Assembly (NCBI GenBank): GCA_034509425.1
Contig: JAVTVJ010000118.1
Coordinates: forward strand, 1,798,001-1,862,000
Reading direction: 5' to 3'
DNA: 64,000 bases
Source: Eopsaltria australis
Taxonomy: Eukaryota > Chordata > Aves > Passeriformes > Petroicidae
The notes below the pieces were generated by a model. That model saw nothing but the letters and a program-made list of their open reading frames with translations, was not told the origin of the DNA and did no database searches. Of the stretch, positions 51,401 through 63,568 are shown in pieces. Position numbers and translations under genes: made by a program. Each line of letters starts with the position of its first letter. The stretch's first letter is position 1.

Positions 51401-52730
51401 AGCACAGTATGGTCTGTGCTATGTCAGAATGCTCTCTTTATGGGATTGTTTACAACAGACAGCCAAAAGAGGCATAAAACGATATCAGCCTTATAAAATG
51501 TCAATGCTAATTACATGTAAATTAGTATACACTTCCATTCATATTATGCATCTAAAAGTCAGACTGGCTTCAAAATCCAGAAAAACAGAGCTGTTCGCAG
51601 TATAACCTCAAGTGGTTTAACACATTTAAAAAGCCTTTCAGCTATATTTATGTTATATCTGACCTTAAATATATTTTCTAGCAAGGCCATTCAGAAAAAG
51701 AACATCAAAATATGAAATACAAACTTTCAGATAGAAGAGATTTAAAAGTTAACTTGATTTCTTGGTGTTTTAAGCAGATTATTGTTTTTATTAAGGATGA
51801 GAATTTCTAGCAAAACAAGCTATTTATTTGTTGCCAGCTTTCAAACTATAGTTTTTTATTGCTATTTGCATTGTGTACCAAGCATATCAAACACTCTACC
51901 ACATGCTAACACTATGAACTGCTTATTTCAAACCTGTTAAGCGATGTATGCTTTGGCAAAGGAAGAGAGAACACTTCTACTAAAAGACTCAGCAAATATG
52001 GAGAATGTTTCTCATAAGTTCCAAAGAAAAGCTAATTAACAAAGCATATGGGAGTAAATAGGAGTGAAAAAAGATGCTGTGCTAGCATAAAGACACCAGA
52101 CTGAATAAAGGCAATCATATGTGCATTCCAGAGGAGAAATAAAAGCACAATTATTTCATTCAGAGAGCACCTCTGAGTCTGATACAGTAACTCTGGTAAT
52201 AACATCCTAGTGACTTATGGTCAAATGCGAAACAGTTTTAGGCTTTTTCATTGAGAAGGATAATCTAGAGGAACTTTCCTCAATAGCTCCCTGACACAGG
52301 AAGCCCTCTGGCAGCTGAGTTCTCCTGTGCCTGCAGCTCTCTACACACATTAGCAGGGCTGCCTGGTCTCAAAAACTGGTTTCCTAGCACTCACCTAAGT
52401 CTGGCTAGGTCTAAATTAAAACCTCTAAATCAAACTCAATTTGGTCACTTGAAAAAACATCACTGATATACATGATATTATGTGCTGCAATTAAAAGTTC
52501 ACAGAGAAAAAGGGTTCTCCTTGGCAAATTACAAAAGAGAGGGAAATCTATCTCGTTGCATAGTCAGTACTAGAGAGCTGCTGCTACAGGAGTGGTGTGC
52601 AGGATGGGATGTGATGTCCCATCCAGGTAGGGCTCTCAACAGAGCAGGGGCATCCAGAAGCCACAACTTTGTAGTAGTGTTCATCTCAGGTACAAAGCAG
52701 CTTGAGTATGGCTTCTGCCACCAAGACTGT

Positions 52731-52751
52731 GGGGCTTGGGTGGGTGGGGGG
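52731..52751 (+). promoter_or_regulatory. Predicted G-quadruplex motif
   Basis: Four G-runs of three or more (GGGG, GGG, GGG, GGGGGG) are separated by loops of 3, 1 and 1 bases, which satisfies the G3+N1-7 rule; short loops are the most stable kind. It stands just upstream of a long T/TG tract, and a further G8-TT-G3 run lies at 52862-52874. Folding is predicted from known rules; a role is not shown. Confidence 0.75.
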
Positions 52752-52776
52752 TTTGTGTGGTGTTAGGTTCCATTTG

Positions 52777-52919
52777 TTTTTTTTTTTTTTGGTTTTTTTT
52801 TTTTTTTTTTTTTGGTTGTTGTTGTGTTGTTGTTGTTGTTGTTGTTTTTGTTTGTTTTTTTGGGGGGGGTTGGGTTTTTTTTTGTTTGTTTGTTTGTTTG
52901 TTTGGTTTTGTTTGTTTAT
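52777..52919 (+). repeat. T-rich tract with (TTG)n and (TTTG)n
   Basis: Poly-T runs lead into a TTG triplet array (about 52814-52846), then TTTG units, a G8 run at 52862-52869 and a second TTTG array (about 52883-52912). The plus strand has almost no A or C for about 140 bases. The Phe/Val/Cys/Leu-rich open frames of 64-85 codons here are products of this composition, not proteins. Confidence 0.95.
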
Positions 52920-53060
52920 GTTATTTTCTTTTCCAGTGGTTATATTTTAAAATTAATGCAATGTCTAATTCAGGACGAAAATGGAACTGGTAGGTGGGAG
53001 ATCTGAATATCCTCAGACTGAAACAGGAACTAAACCCAGATTATTTCCTGGACAAAAGGT

Positions 53061-53102
53061 GCTAGTATATAGCATTATAATGCTGGTATATAGCATTATA
53101 AG
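53061..53102 (+). repeat. 21-bp tandem duplication
   Basis: Two head-to-tail units at 53061-53081 and 53082-53102 share GTATATAGCATTATAA and differ at two positions. Confidence 0.92.
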
Positions 53103-54380
53103 TGAAGGAGACAATAATAAATATGGTTTTATTTTATTCATTCATTTTTACAATCCCTTAAGCATCTGTCCTCAGGAGAAGCCTTAACACTTGGGCACAT
53201 GTCTTGGAGCTCAATTGCACTTGATTAATTTCCATCAAGACCTCAATTACTTCTGAGGGCTAAAGATTGACAATCCCTGGTCCTGTTAAAAATCAGTACA
53301 ATGTAACTACCTAAATATGCATCAGTTCAGTAGAAGGGATTGCTGTCCCACATCAGAGACCAAGCCTTCCACACGCTCAGTCCTTGAGAATGCCAAGTGT
53401 ATTCCAGCACAGTGATTCACCTGAAAACAGGCAGAATTTAAAATATTATGTTACAGCAATTAGTGAAAAGATTTGGTGAGTCATATGGTACTCATTTATG
53501 GTGTTTTTACCTATGTGGATATGGAAAGGAGCTCATATAATATTTAATATATACCATTAGTGAAACCTATAGAAACCCCAGAAAGCATGTGTTTTACCTG
53601 ATTCCATTATGAGTAATTAGAGTAGTGACTAGCAACTATAATTGAAATCAGACCTTGTTTGTATAGAGCAACATGCAAACATATTAGAAGGGATTTTCCT
53701 GACCTTGAGAGAAATTCTAGAAAACATTACATATCAACATTCTTGCTATATATTATAGTGTCTTAAACAAACTTGCTGGGGTAAACTTGAAATTTCAAGA
53801 AAGATAGAAAAGAGTATTGCAACATGTTTAAAACTATTCTATCCAATGACAACTGCGTCATAATTGACATCCTAGGTGGGGAATAATTAATATAGATTCT
53901 ATTTCATCATATTTATGAGTTAAGCGCAAAAGTTAATGTTAATATTCTCTGGCACACTCACACAAGGTAAGAATGCATTCATTTGCAGCTGTGTCTATGA
54001 AATAAGTCAGATCTCCTTTCAGAGTTTGAAATTGTCTTTGAGGCAGTGCACTAAGAAAGTACAGTGGGTACAGTGGTTAGCAACCCATTTGAATTAATCT
54101 GTAGTATCTTTGTGCAAATCTTTGCAGTTGGTCGTTTAACATTCTAAGGCATCAGGGACTATTAGGAGAATTTCAAGTTTACTTCCTGTAAATATTACTA
54201 AAAGAGAAGCTCATCTAACATTGAAGCAAAAAACCCAGGTCTAATTATTTTTAAGTTCAAAGACAGATAGAATATTAGCACTTCTAAATCAGCTCTGAAA
54301 CTGTCTCACAAAGTTCCTCAGTTATTGATACAGAGAAGATTTCTTAGTGTGGTTTAGAAGGGAAATAAAATATCCTGGGC

Positions 54381-54412
54381 TTTTTTTTTCTTTTTTCTTT
54401 TTTTTTTTTTCC
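54381..54412 (+). repeat. Poly-T tract with two C interruptions
   Basis: T9, C, T6, C and T13 followed by CC. On the minus strand no AATAAA or gene-like body precedes it, so it is not called a retrocopy tail. Confidence 0.88.
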
Positions 54413-54514
54413 TTATCACCTCATTCAACTATGCATGTTATAAGGAAATAAACTTGCTACTGCAAGATCAAAGACAACACAGAAAATACATTAATGTTTA
54501 AATTTAATATTGAG

Positions 54515-54960
54515 GGAGTGCAAGGGAAGCAAACTTGAAGAAGTAGGGCAGATACCCACTTTGGGAACTGCAGTGAAAGTTGCTCAGTCAGTATCTCAGC
54601 AACAGGTGGGTCTAGCTGGGAAGGTGTGTGGGAAGGCATGTAGAAAGATGAGAGCAGAAGTGATTCCTGCCCAGAGAAACTGCTGTGAGAGGAGGTATCA
54701 CACCAAGAGTCTGGAGAGCTCTGGCCACCCCCTGTGCCCCTGGGGGCAGTGCCGTGCTTGGGCAGCACCCCCACACAGCCCAGCACGAGAGAGAAAGGGC
54801 ATCCCATCTGACCAGAAAGGCTCCATGCTGCTCACCCAGCCCTCACCCACAGACTGCAGGAAGCTGCATCTCAACTACTGGTAAACTGGGAGCAGAAGAT
54901 GTATGTGCAGCTCACATCCCTGCTAGGTTTTGCCAAGATGTGGGATGGGGAAACCCTGAG
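54515..54960. other. GC-rich island of unknown identity
   Basis: About 450 bases are markedly richer in G and C than the flanks, with CCTGTGCCCCTGGGGGCAGT near 54730 and a purine-rich AGCACGAGAGAGAAAGGGCA near 54782. It gives frames of 116-147 codons on both strands. CAG followed by GTGGGT (54604-54609) and CACCCACAG (ends about 54852) resemble splice sites but do not bound one clear exon. No repeat family or protein domain was recognised. Candidates are an eroded LTR, a noncoding-RNA exon or a conserved noncoding element. Confidence 0.3.
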
Positions 54961-55875
54961 GTGTACAGCTGGCAGTCTGTACAGTGCATTTATAGTCTGT
55001 ACATGAAAAGATTAAGAACAAGGCAGAGCAAGGATTGCTGCAAGATTCCAAATGCAGCCCCCTCCCTAGCATTTTTGTGTGCTACTCTGCGGCATCTGTC
55101 TTTGTCTGACTTGTCTCCTTGGTTCTGAAGTGCTGCTTTCACAGCAGAGCAGAGCTCAGAGGAGAATAAATCATCCTGCAGAAGTGGATTTTTCGGTTTA
55201 GGTTGAGCACCAGTTGACTGCTCCCTAATTTGAAGCTTGAAGTGAACTAGTTTGAGTATATCTGTACTTGTAACCACCTGGGAGGGTAATTTGGGAAGAT
55301 AAAAGTGTATTGCAATTGTGTAATTCTGTCTCAATTTTCCTCAATTTAGGTAAACGCTGACCTAACTCTTCTGAATTTCGTAAGTATTTAAAAATGCTGA
55401 CTGGCACATAAAAATAGTTTTTAAGGTCCAATTACAGATAAGAATTTCACCTCATTTAAAGATCAAAATTTAAACATCTGATTAGTCTTAAATTAAATTT
55501 TGCTGAATACAGCTGTCTTGCTGGATAGGTATCCTAATGACCTAACAGAATTCAGGTGACTGATCAGATGTTGCAGCGTAACTTAGTGCTGCCAGAACAG
55601 AACTTGGCTTCTGTTGCAGGTGAGAGGAAAGAGAAATACCACAGGTACCAACACAGCATCATTTCAAGATGAGCAGCAGAAATACAGCCTAGGAGTGCTC
55701 TGGGTAGGAATGGCAAGGAGAACCAAATGCGGACAAAACACTTTGTCTTGCTGCACTGAAGGGTTGTAAAGCAACTTTCTAGAGCTCAGACATGGTACCC
55801 AACTTGGCAGAACAAATTAATTGTAACATAGGTTAGAAGACAAAGAATTCACTGGAAATTGAAGTCCAGCTTGTT

Positions 55876-55917
55876 TGTGAGACATTATTTCAGTCCAAAT
55901 GTGAGACATTATTTCAG
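55876..55917 (+). repeat. 24-bp-period duplication
   Basis: TGTGAGACATTATTTCAG occurs at 55876-55893 and again at 55900-55917, 24 bases apart. An 8-base inverted repeat (AGGATACT/AGTATCCT) overlaps its right edge. Confidence 0.92.
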
Positions 55918-56882
55918 GATACTGAAGTATCCTAAAGGAAAGGCAATCTCATGTGGAATTTCTGGACCCAGGAGTCAATGATGAGATGGCTACTGATAGT
56001 ACCAGGCTCTGTCTGAGAAACTAGAAACAGTATCTACTCAAAATAAAAAGAAAAGCTGCTAAGAAGCTTACACACCTTAAGTGTGATAATTAAAAGGCCT
56101 AAAATAATATTAGAAAAATAAACAAGGAAATAATTTCACAATTTCTGAATCACTGCCTCTGAAGTATCACCTTTTCTGTCTTGAAAGTCACCTTTTTCTA
56201 CATATACTAAGATGCTGAATAACAAGAGATTCACTACAGAGATTCAACCCATGGGTAGTCAGTTTGTAAAGTTAGTTTATAAATCATGACAGAATTTGTA
56301 GACAACAGTGACAACTCCATCAGAGTTAAACCTTTATTTAAGATTATAAATTGAGGCAGCAAGAAACCTCGTACGCATGACAAAGTCCAATCAAACAATA
56401 TTGCTAAGGAATTTAGATTATAAACCCAAAATGTCAGGGTAAGTGGTTGAACTGCACAGATACTCTTTTTTTACTTATCAGTTTTTGGGGTTTTTTTTCT
56501 TCTGTGAGATTAATATGTTGTTAGAATTTATTACTTTTCCAGACCCAGGTGGATTACTAGTATGCTTTGCTAAGCCTTATTTGTATTGTGTTTTTTTCAT
56601 AAAACCTAAGTAAAACAGAGAAATGAAAACTGCAGACAAATCTATAAATTGTTGTCCACTGCTGATGTTCTTGGAACTACGGCCTTAATAGTGGCCAGCT
56701 ACAAAAATTATAATTACTCTTTTTTTCCATCTCTGCTATTCTCATTTTGTATCTACACAGTGCCAGGCGTTCAGTACTGTCAGGAAATTGAGGAAGAAGT
56801 TAGAGCTTTTTGGCATGTGTTTCTACAATACGTGTACTTCTTAATCTGGGATTTGGGTTATTTTTCAGGCAAAGAAATACTG

Positions 56883-56897
56883 AAAAAAAAAAAAAAA
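56883..56897 (+). repeat. Poly-A run
   Basis: Fifteen A bases with no recognisable retrocopy body upstream. Confidence 0.9.
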
Positions 56898-58397
56898 GAT
56901 TTGATCCTCTGTAGAATAGGCAGGAATATTCAGTGAGAAGTGGGTCAGTAAAAGGTCACTGAGAAATTGAGATATTAAAAAAAAAGAAAATAGGTAAAAT
57001 AAAAGGACATGGAGGGTCACAATAAAAGAAATTTGAATACCATTTCAACGTGGTAGCAGAGGAAGTTTGTTATCATTAATGCCCAGACCCTCAGCAGCAC
57101 AGTAACTGTGACGCTTACAGGAATTCTTTCCTCCAGCTACCTGTCGAGAAATACTGGAGGTTTATTTCCCATGCATTCCAAATCAAACATTGGAAATTAA
57201 AAAAGATGGGTTAGGCCAAGTATTATTGTGTACCAACCTGTTCAAAGAAGGTATATATTGATACTACTCTGTGCTTACATACCCATTCCTTATGGTTATG
57301 AACAAACTTTTTTTAGGAAATACAACTTTCTGCCACACACTTCAAGTTTATTCAAAACAGAGTATCAGGTATCCTGGAATATATGCATACACGACTTTGA
57401 TGGTAATTTTCCTCCATTATAACCACTTATAAAACAATGCATAAATTGGGTTCTCATTTAATAAGTGCTCAGTTTCCATAATGACCTAAAATAAAGGCCT
57501 GATAAATGATTTTTGGACAATTAAATAGGTTATATCTGCTGGGTTTTCCTTACAAACACTACAGCTGACCTCTTCAAGGAATGAAAATATATTTTTGATG
57601 TAGAACTAACATAAGTGTATGAGAAAGACTGTGCTCACAATTGTCGGGTAAATGATATTTTTTGTGTCCATTATTTTTAATCTTACTATAATTTTTCATA
57701 TTTATCAGGGATTTATTTGAATTGGAACTTGCTAAATGTCTTCAAAATATTTTTGTTAATATTATTTAATGCCATTTCTATACATTAAACATCCAATAAA
57801 AGTTTCCTTCCAGATTTCAATTGGAGCATAGGGGGGTATATTTTAGGATAAATTTCCATGATTTTCTCTTCATATATTTAATTTGATAATTCCTTATCCC
57901 ACTATGTTTAAGTAAAGAATTCTATGAATAGTTTAACTTCTATCTGTATTATGTTTTCCTAAAATAGGAAATCAGTCTTGAACCTATATAAACATTGTTT
58001 ACAGCATTTAAATGGCAATAATTGACACACTTGTTATCATTAATTCTGTTGATGAATCAAAGGACTATAACTTCTATTAGAATCACACCAATTTAACAAG
58101 TTACAGCTACAGCTTAAATCTTGCAAGCAGAGTCGGTGCCATAGCTTAACCTAAAGTTGTCATGGAATGTGTGATGTTCAGTGACTTGCTAATGGTTCTT
58201 TTTTCCTTCAACACTTTAGCTAACAATTTACAATTTTTTTAGAAAATTGGCTTTTCTAACCTTGTTTTTGACATAATTTATAATGACAGCTGCAGACTAC
58301 ATTTGTAAGCAGCTATTGATTTTTAAGGCCCTTGGCATAAGCATGTTCCATATTTTCCAATACTTGATAATACTGTTAATGATGAGAATATTGTGAA

Positions 58398-58437
58398 TAT
58401 TTGTATAGTGTTGTGTAGTGTATTTGTACAGTGTTGT
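58398..58437 (+). repeat. 23-bp-period imperfect duplication
   Basis: TATTTGTATAGTGTTGTG and TATTTGTACAGTGTTGTT begin 23 bases apart. Confidence 0.8.
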
Positions 58438-61400
58438 TTTAACATAAAAGAGAAAGATATTTTTCTCTATAAATCTTATTTATCTTTATAAAGAATGACC
58501 TGTGTTTATTCATTTTTGGAAGTAATTTCTGGGTCAACTTTTTCATCAGGACATCCTGAAGAAGCAAAAATCTCAGATTCTTCTTTATGAACACCAAATT
58601 GTTGTATCATACAATTCCATTAAGAATAGATCTGACAAAACATTATTTGATTCAACAGCCAACTTCCTTTTAATGAAAAATGGGATGTAATGTTTTTATG
58701 TACTTTTTTAAAAAAGTGAAAGCATCAATCTTGCCATCCTGATAGTGCACTATGAACACAGCAGCAATGTATTTACCAAGGTTTATCTCTTCACCTAACC
58801 TGAGAACAGATTAAAGTGATTAAAAATGCATTGATCAAAACATTTCTTTGCAAATATCTTTCAACCTATTTGAGAGTTACTGAGAACTCTTCACTATGAT
58901 AATTAATATCAATATTTCATATTCTCAGTCTGTTCTGAAGCTTATTCTTGAAGTTTGGTAATCTGAGGCGTCTTCAGTGAGGATGGTTCCAAAAGCCATG
59001 TGTTGGTGACACACAGATCAGTATCTGAGTGTGAATTTTGATATCTCAAAGTGACATCTATGTTGTCAGCAGTGTGATCACCACAGGAAGAATGGCATGA
59101 ATCCTGGTTATCCTAACCTGCAGAAGAGGAATAGGGAAGACAATCTCTCAGAACATTTTTTAGGATTTCTTTTTGTGATTCTGAGAAACAGTAGAAACAG
59201 TGCATCTAAATTTACTTTCACACAGGTGTCACTATTTTTTCCCCCCACAAATATTCTTGAGGAAGAAGAAAAAATTATCAGGATTTTAAACAAATATTTT
59301 TCAGCCTCAGAAAATGTAAATAATGTTTTGTGTAAATTTTGCATTCATTCATATTGTAATAAAAATCTCTTTTTAAAAATAGAATATACTATTCTAGCTT
59401 TTTCCTTATCTCTGAATATTATTTTAGACTTTGGCATTCTCTCCTTGCCCTCTATTGAACTGTGAGCAACTGTTTTATAGCATTCTCTGTCAACAGAAAT
59501 ACTACTACAGAGATTCTCTTTAGACTTATCCAGAACAGTTTTTCAGAATATCAAGGTTTGAAAAGCACTTCACAAAAGGCTTCATTTGAGCATTATCAAA
59601 CATTAACTGTAATTGAGTTAAAACTCACTGGCAAGAGTGGGTTTATGTTGGTGTACTGCTTTGAAGAGCACAACAAATATTTTTGAAAAATAATGTCATA
59701 ACTAAGAGTATGACTTGTTCATTACATGGCATTCAAAAATATGGTTTTAATGAAAACTTGTGCCTTGTTCCTTTCAACTATTAAAATTTAATATTTGAGT
59801 ATATAATAAATATGTCATGAGAAAAGTTGTGAAAAATTGTTTGTATGTTTGCATACAATTGTTGTGTATGCCAGTGCTGTGATGAATTAGAGGAATCATG
59901 GAAATATGAAATATGTGCATTTTCAGGTATCTGTTAGTATAAGTCCTAAGAAGAATTTATATAGATTTATTTTTTCCTGAAAAGAGACCTAATCTATGGT
60001 AGCTTCATGGGCACCATTACTTTGAATAGAAACATCAATGACAGCTGCTGTATGTATTACAGGAATGAACTTACAGCAAATCTGTGAGAGTCCTGTGAGC
60101 ATTTCAAAGAAAAAGACTAAATTTTTATCCTGAATATAATCTTATCCTGAGAAATTTAATTCAATTTATATACAAGTTACTCCTTTAAAATTAGTTTAAC
60201 TGCTCCATATTTTTCAGGAAACACTGCCTTCAAATAAGGTGAAACTGAGTGACATATTCTAAGTTTTCATCTCAAGGACTTGAAATAGTAGTAAAAGTAA
60301 TTACACATTATATGGTAAACAAACACAGTAGTGAGATGCCTTTTTTAAAAAGAGTGTGTCAAAACATTATAGCATTATATATAGTGACCACAATATCATA
60401 TTTTTATTGCATTGTCTAATTTGCCCATCTAGAATGCAAGGGTAGCTTTATCTATTTCAAGTGCTTTGAACATTAAAATCAAGTATTTGTTATTATCTAG
60501 ATAGCTTTAATTATAGAATTGAATTTACTGCTACTAGTAAAATTTTCTGAAAATATTGTTATAATACTGTGCTGGAATAGAGAGAGGTCCTCATATTTCT
60601 CTTACTGATTCTTTTTTCATGGCTTCTCTTTCAATGATAATATTTGAGATATTATCCTTGTACTTGAATTCTTATTGCACAAAATGTCTAGATCTAGCTG
60701 GAACTTCTGAATTTGATTATTAGAAACTGAGCCATCTGATGTTGTTAGTCACTTCTCAGAGAAGCTGAGACTTGGCTAAGCAGCAATATTTACTGTCTCT
60801 GGGACACTGATTTGAAAGATCCCTTGAGATCTTTGCTGCTGCCTGAAGACAGTTTTCCACATTTATCACTGGTTACATGGACTGGAAAGATGATTAGCAT
60901 AGATTCTGTGCTCTTTCCTCATTGAACTGCAAAAGTGATTCATGGCCATGTTGTCCCAGAGCTTTGTAATTCCTTCTTTAAGCCTAAACATCTTGATTTC
61001 ACACATTTCCTACTATATTATTAATTTCTCAAGCAAGGAAATGCTAAAAGATGGTACTGGCTCACACTCAAGGTTAGGTAGTAAGGACTTCACAGGGTAA
61101 ATGTTGTGGACTGAAGCTTAGTGTCCACACAGCTTAAAGTCAGACAGAGAAGAACCAAGAGAGATAAGGCTTTTCATAGATTTCCTAGTATTTCAATGTT
61201 TAGTTGTTATATTAGGAACAAAAATCAGTGATTTATCTCCTTTCAACATGTTTCTACTAATTGGTGTGGGAGGAGGATCAAAAGCACCTACAGGCAACAC
61301 CCTGACCTGCTGAGCTGAATACAAGAGTAAAGAGCTGCATTGTGGAAAAGACTCCTACTCTTGGAACAACACTAAGTCCTCTGACCCTCCATCTTATAAA

Positions 61401-61532
61401 TATTTCCACTAAAACCAGTGTTCTCTGACCTCTGGTGATAAATCAGGATTAAATTTTTATCCTGTAAAATCATCAATGCTTGCAATAGGTATCCCCCTTA
61501 CAAAAACATTGCTAGATTTATCAATATGTCCT

Positions 61533-62328
61533 AGAATCATAGATTCATAGAATAGCTTGGGTTGAAAGGAGACCTTAAAGATCATCCATTCCAACTGTCC
61601 TGCCACGGGCAGGGTTATCTTCCATTAGACAAGGTTGCTCTGAGTCCCACCCAACCTGGCCTTGAACACCTTCAGGGATGGAGCATCCACACTCTGTACA
61701 ACGTGCTCCAATGCCTCAACACAGTAAAGAATTGTTTTCCTAATATCTAATCTAAGCCACCTTCTTTCCTTTTAAACCCATTTTCCCTTGTCTTGTCCCT
61801 ACATATTGTTGTAAATAGTCTTTCCTGTAAGTTCCCTTCAGGTACTGGAAGGCCGCAATTTGGTCACCCTGAAGCTTCTCTTTTCCAGGCTGAACAATCC
61901 CAATTCTCTCAGCCTTTCCTCAGAGGAGAGGTGTTCCATCCCTTTGATGAACTTTGTGGCCCCCTCTGGACTTGCTCCAACAGATCCATGTCCTCTGTGT
62001 TGGGAACCCCAGAGCTGGATGCAACACTCCAGGTGGGATCTCAAGAGTGGAGCAGAGGGGCAGAATCCCCTCCCTCACCCTGCTGGCCATGCTGCTTTGG
62101 ATGCAGCCCAGGGTACAATTGGCTTTCTGGGATGCAAGGGAACACTGCCAGCTCATATCCAGCCTCTCATCCACCAGCACCCCCATCTCCCTCTTGGCAG
62201 GGCTGCTCTTGAACCCCTCATCCCGTAGCCTGTCTCAACACGAGGGGCTGCCCCAACCCGGGTGCAGCACCTTGCACTTGGTCTTATTAAACTGCATGAG
62301 GTTCCCATGCACCCACCTCTTGAGCCTG
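61533..62328 (-). mobile_element. CR1 LINE, best-preserved copy, 3' UTR and ORF2 C-terminus
   Basis: The plus strand opens with AGAATCATAGATTCATAGAA (complement of the octamer tail), then CTTAAAGATCATCCATTCCA, GCCACGGGCAGGGTTATCTT, TTTCCAGGCTGAACAATCCC and AGCTGGATGCAACACTCCAG. On the minus strand ORF2 reads NLMQFNKTKCKVLHPG, then MGVLVDERLDMSWQCSL, ASRVREGILPLCST. After a frameshift near 62040 it reads RSHLECCIQLWGSQHRG and EERLRELGLFSLEKR. These are the thumb-side and C-terminal ORF2 blocks in the right order. The 5' end is truncated near 62328, so the RT catalytic core is absent and the copy cannot move by itself. Confidence 0.96.
61838..62325 (-). pseudogene. CR1 ORF2 C-terminal coding remnant
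   Basis: Two overlapping minus-strand frames (61920-62186 and 61838-62044) together cover the last roughly 150 residues of CR1 ORF2 before its 3' UTR. A single shift near 62040 and an in-frame stop near 62235 break the gene. The motif order is that of the ORF2 C-terminus; no FADD catalytic box is present. Confidence 0.85.
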
Positions 62329-63189
62329 TGGTAATACACCCAGTCACAGAAATTCTTTTTGCATTGTGACAGAAGAAAAGATGTTTTTGTTGTTGTTTCT
62401 TCCTAGCCCTAATAACTGAAAAATTATTTTCAGTGACAAGAAGGGTTTTTTTCCCCTCTTAATTGTATTAGTAATTCACTTTATTTAATTATTTTTATAG
62501 TTACCTGAATTTTCCATTTTTATCAAGTGACATTTCTATTCTGGGTCCTTAAATATATTCCACAGTTACATGCTACCATGTAGCTCTTCAGGGACTGAAT
62601 TAATTTACTCAAGTGGCACTGATTTCACTATCCAGGGTCTTTCTCATTTCAAGTATATCCCACAAACATTGATGTTATGTCAGCATTTTCACAGTTAGCT
62701 CAATTACCAGCTATTTATAGCTGAGTGGCAAAATTTCTCAGAAGGTTTGGAACTGAATGGAAGAGCTTCAGGGTAGGGTTTTCTGTGAGAAGTGCCAATG
62801 AATTAATATAGCAGCTTAAAATGTTTTGAGGGAATGTACAGTGTAGGCATACGTGTGTAATTGGCAGTTGTAGCCATTTTCCAATGCAGTTTTGTGCCTG
62901 GAATGGGATGGATATAGTTTTGAAGTTTATAGTTGTTTATAAATTAAAATTATAGCTTAAAATTTTGTGTATTTTTGTTTCATATTTAAATATTATAGCT
63001 TAAAAATTTGTGTGTTTTAGTTTGGTATTTAAATATTCTTTGTACAAATACAGTGTTGAGTTTGAGCAACCTAAGTGAATGAAATGACACTCACAGAAAT
63101 TTAGACAATTTATGAAAGGATTTTTCTAAATTATATTGTAACTTCTAGGGCAAGGAGAGATTCAACATCCTCAAGAGAAAGTTTTTAAT
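62329..63189. other. AT-rich spacer with a 43-bp tandem duplication
   Basis: No repeat family or gene recognised apart from the duplication at 62951-63036. Confidence 0.6.
62951..63036 (+). repeat. 43-bp tandem duplication
   Basis: Units at 62951-62993 and 62994-63036 both begin TATAGCTTAAAA/AAT-type and end TATTTAAATAT. They differ at a few positions, so the event is not very recent. Confidence 0.9.
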
Positions 63190-63568
63190 CAGCAGAAATT
63201 ATGTGGTCCACAGGAAGGTCCCCAAGGCAGTGAGATGGGAGAATTTTCCCTTTGAGGAGGGGCTGGGGAAGCTTGGCTGGGTCATCCAGGAAAAGGGATG
63301 GCTTCAGGGACAACTAAGAGCTCCTCCATATCTACAAGGGGTCATTGAGGAGATAGAGCTGCCCACAGAGTGGGGTAGGACAGGAGAGTGAGAGCAAATA
63401 AATGCAGATTTTAACAGGTTCATGCTGGGCATAAAGAGAAAATTTCCCTCAGTGTCCCAAGGAGAGTGAGGCAGTGGAGCAGATCACCCCGAGAGGTTGC
63501 ACTGCTTCTGTCCTTGGAGGGGTTCAACCCATGACTGGTGCAAGACCTGAGCAGGCAGGTCTATCTCC
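63190..63568 (+). mobile_element. CR1 LINE, sense strand, diverged
   Basis: Blocks in CR1 order are: CCCCAAGGCAGTGAGATGGG, TTTGAGGAGGGGCTGGGGAA (63252; FEEGLGKLG, like the ORF2 EERLRELGLFSLEK block), GTCATTGAGGAGATAGAGCT, GGTAGGACAGGAGAGTGAG, GTGAGGCAGTGGAGCAGATC, GAGAGGTTGCACTGCTTCTG and CCTTGGAGGGGTTCAACCC. The 3' UTR is short and no tail is recognisable beyond about 63568. It is a non-functional remnant with its orientation opposite to the CR1 at 61.5 kb. Confidence 0.82.

Larger units (their letters stand above)
47061..61532. other. 14-kb stretch without recognised CR1, no gene supported
   Basis: Mostly AT-rich. It holds an LTR-like patch (48.04-48.40 kb), the G-rich motif and T/TG tract (52.73-52.92 kb), small tandem duplications at 53.06, 55.88 and 58.40 kb, a poly-T tract at 54.38 kb and a GC-rich island at 54.5-54.96 kb. 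Long frames at 54510-54884 and 54685-55128 (+) exist only because of that island's base composition. The frame at 59097-59465 (+) is AT-rich chance sequence. Confidence 0.6.

Noticed and set aside
52702..53006. Hydrophobic Phe/Val/Cys frames suggesting a membrane protein
   Set aside because: They are translations of the T/TG microsatellite in three frames.
54685..55128. 147-codon plus-strand frame
   Set aside because: Few stops are expected in the GC-rich island; no conserved motif, and frames of similar length overlap on the other strand.
59097..59465. 122-codon plus-strand frame
   Set aside because: AT-rich chance frame (Ile, Asn, Phe, Lys, Leu rich), no domain and no splice context.
61793..62334. 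Several overlapping plus-strand frames of 120-139 codons
   Set aside because: All are antisense to the CR1 ORF2 C-terminus.
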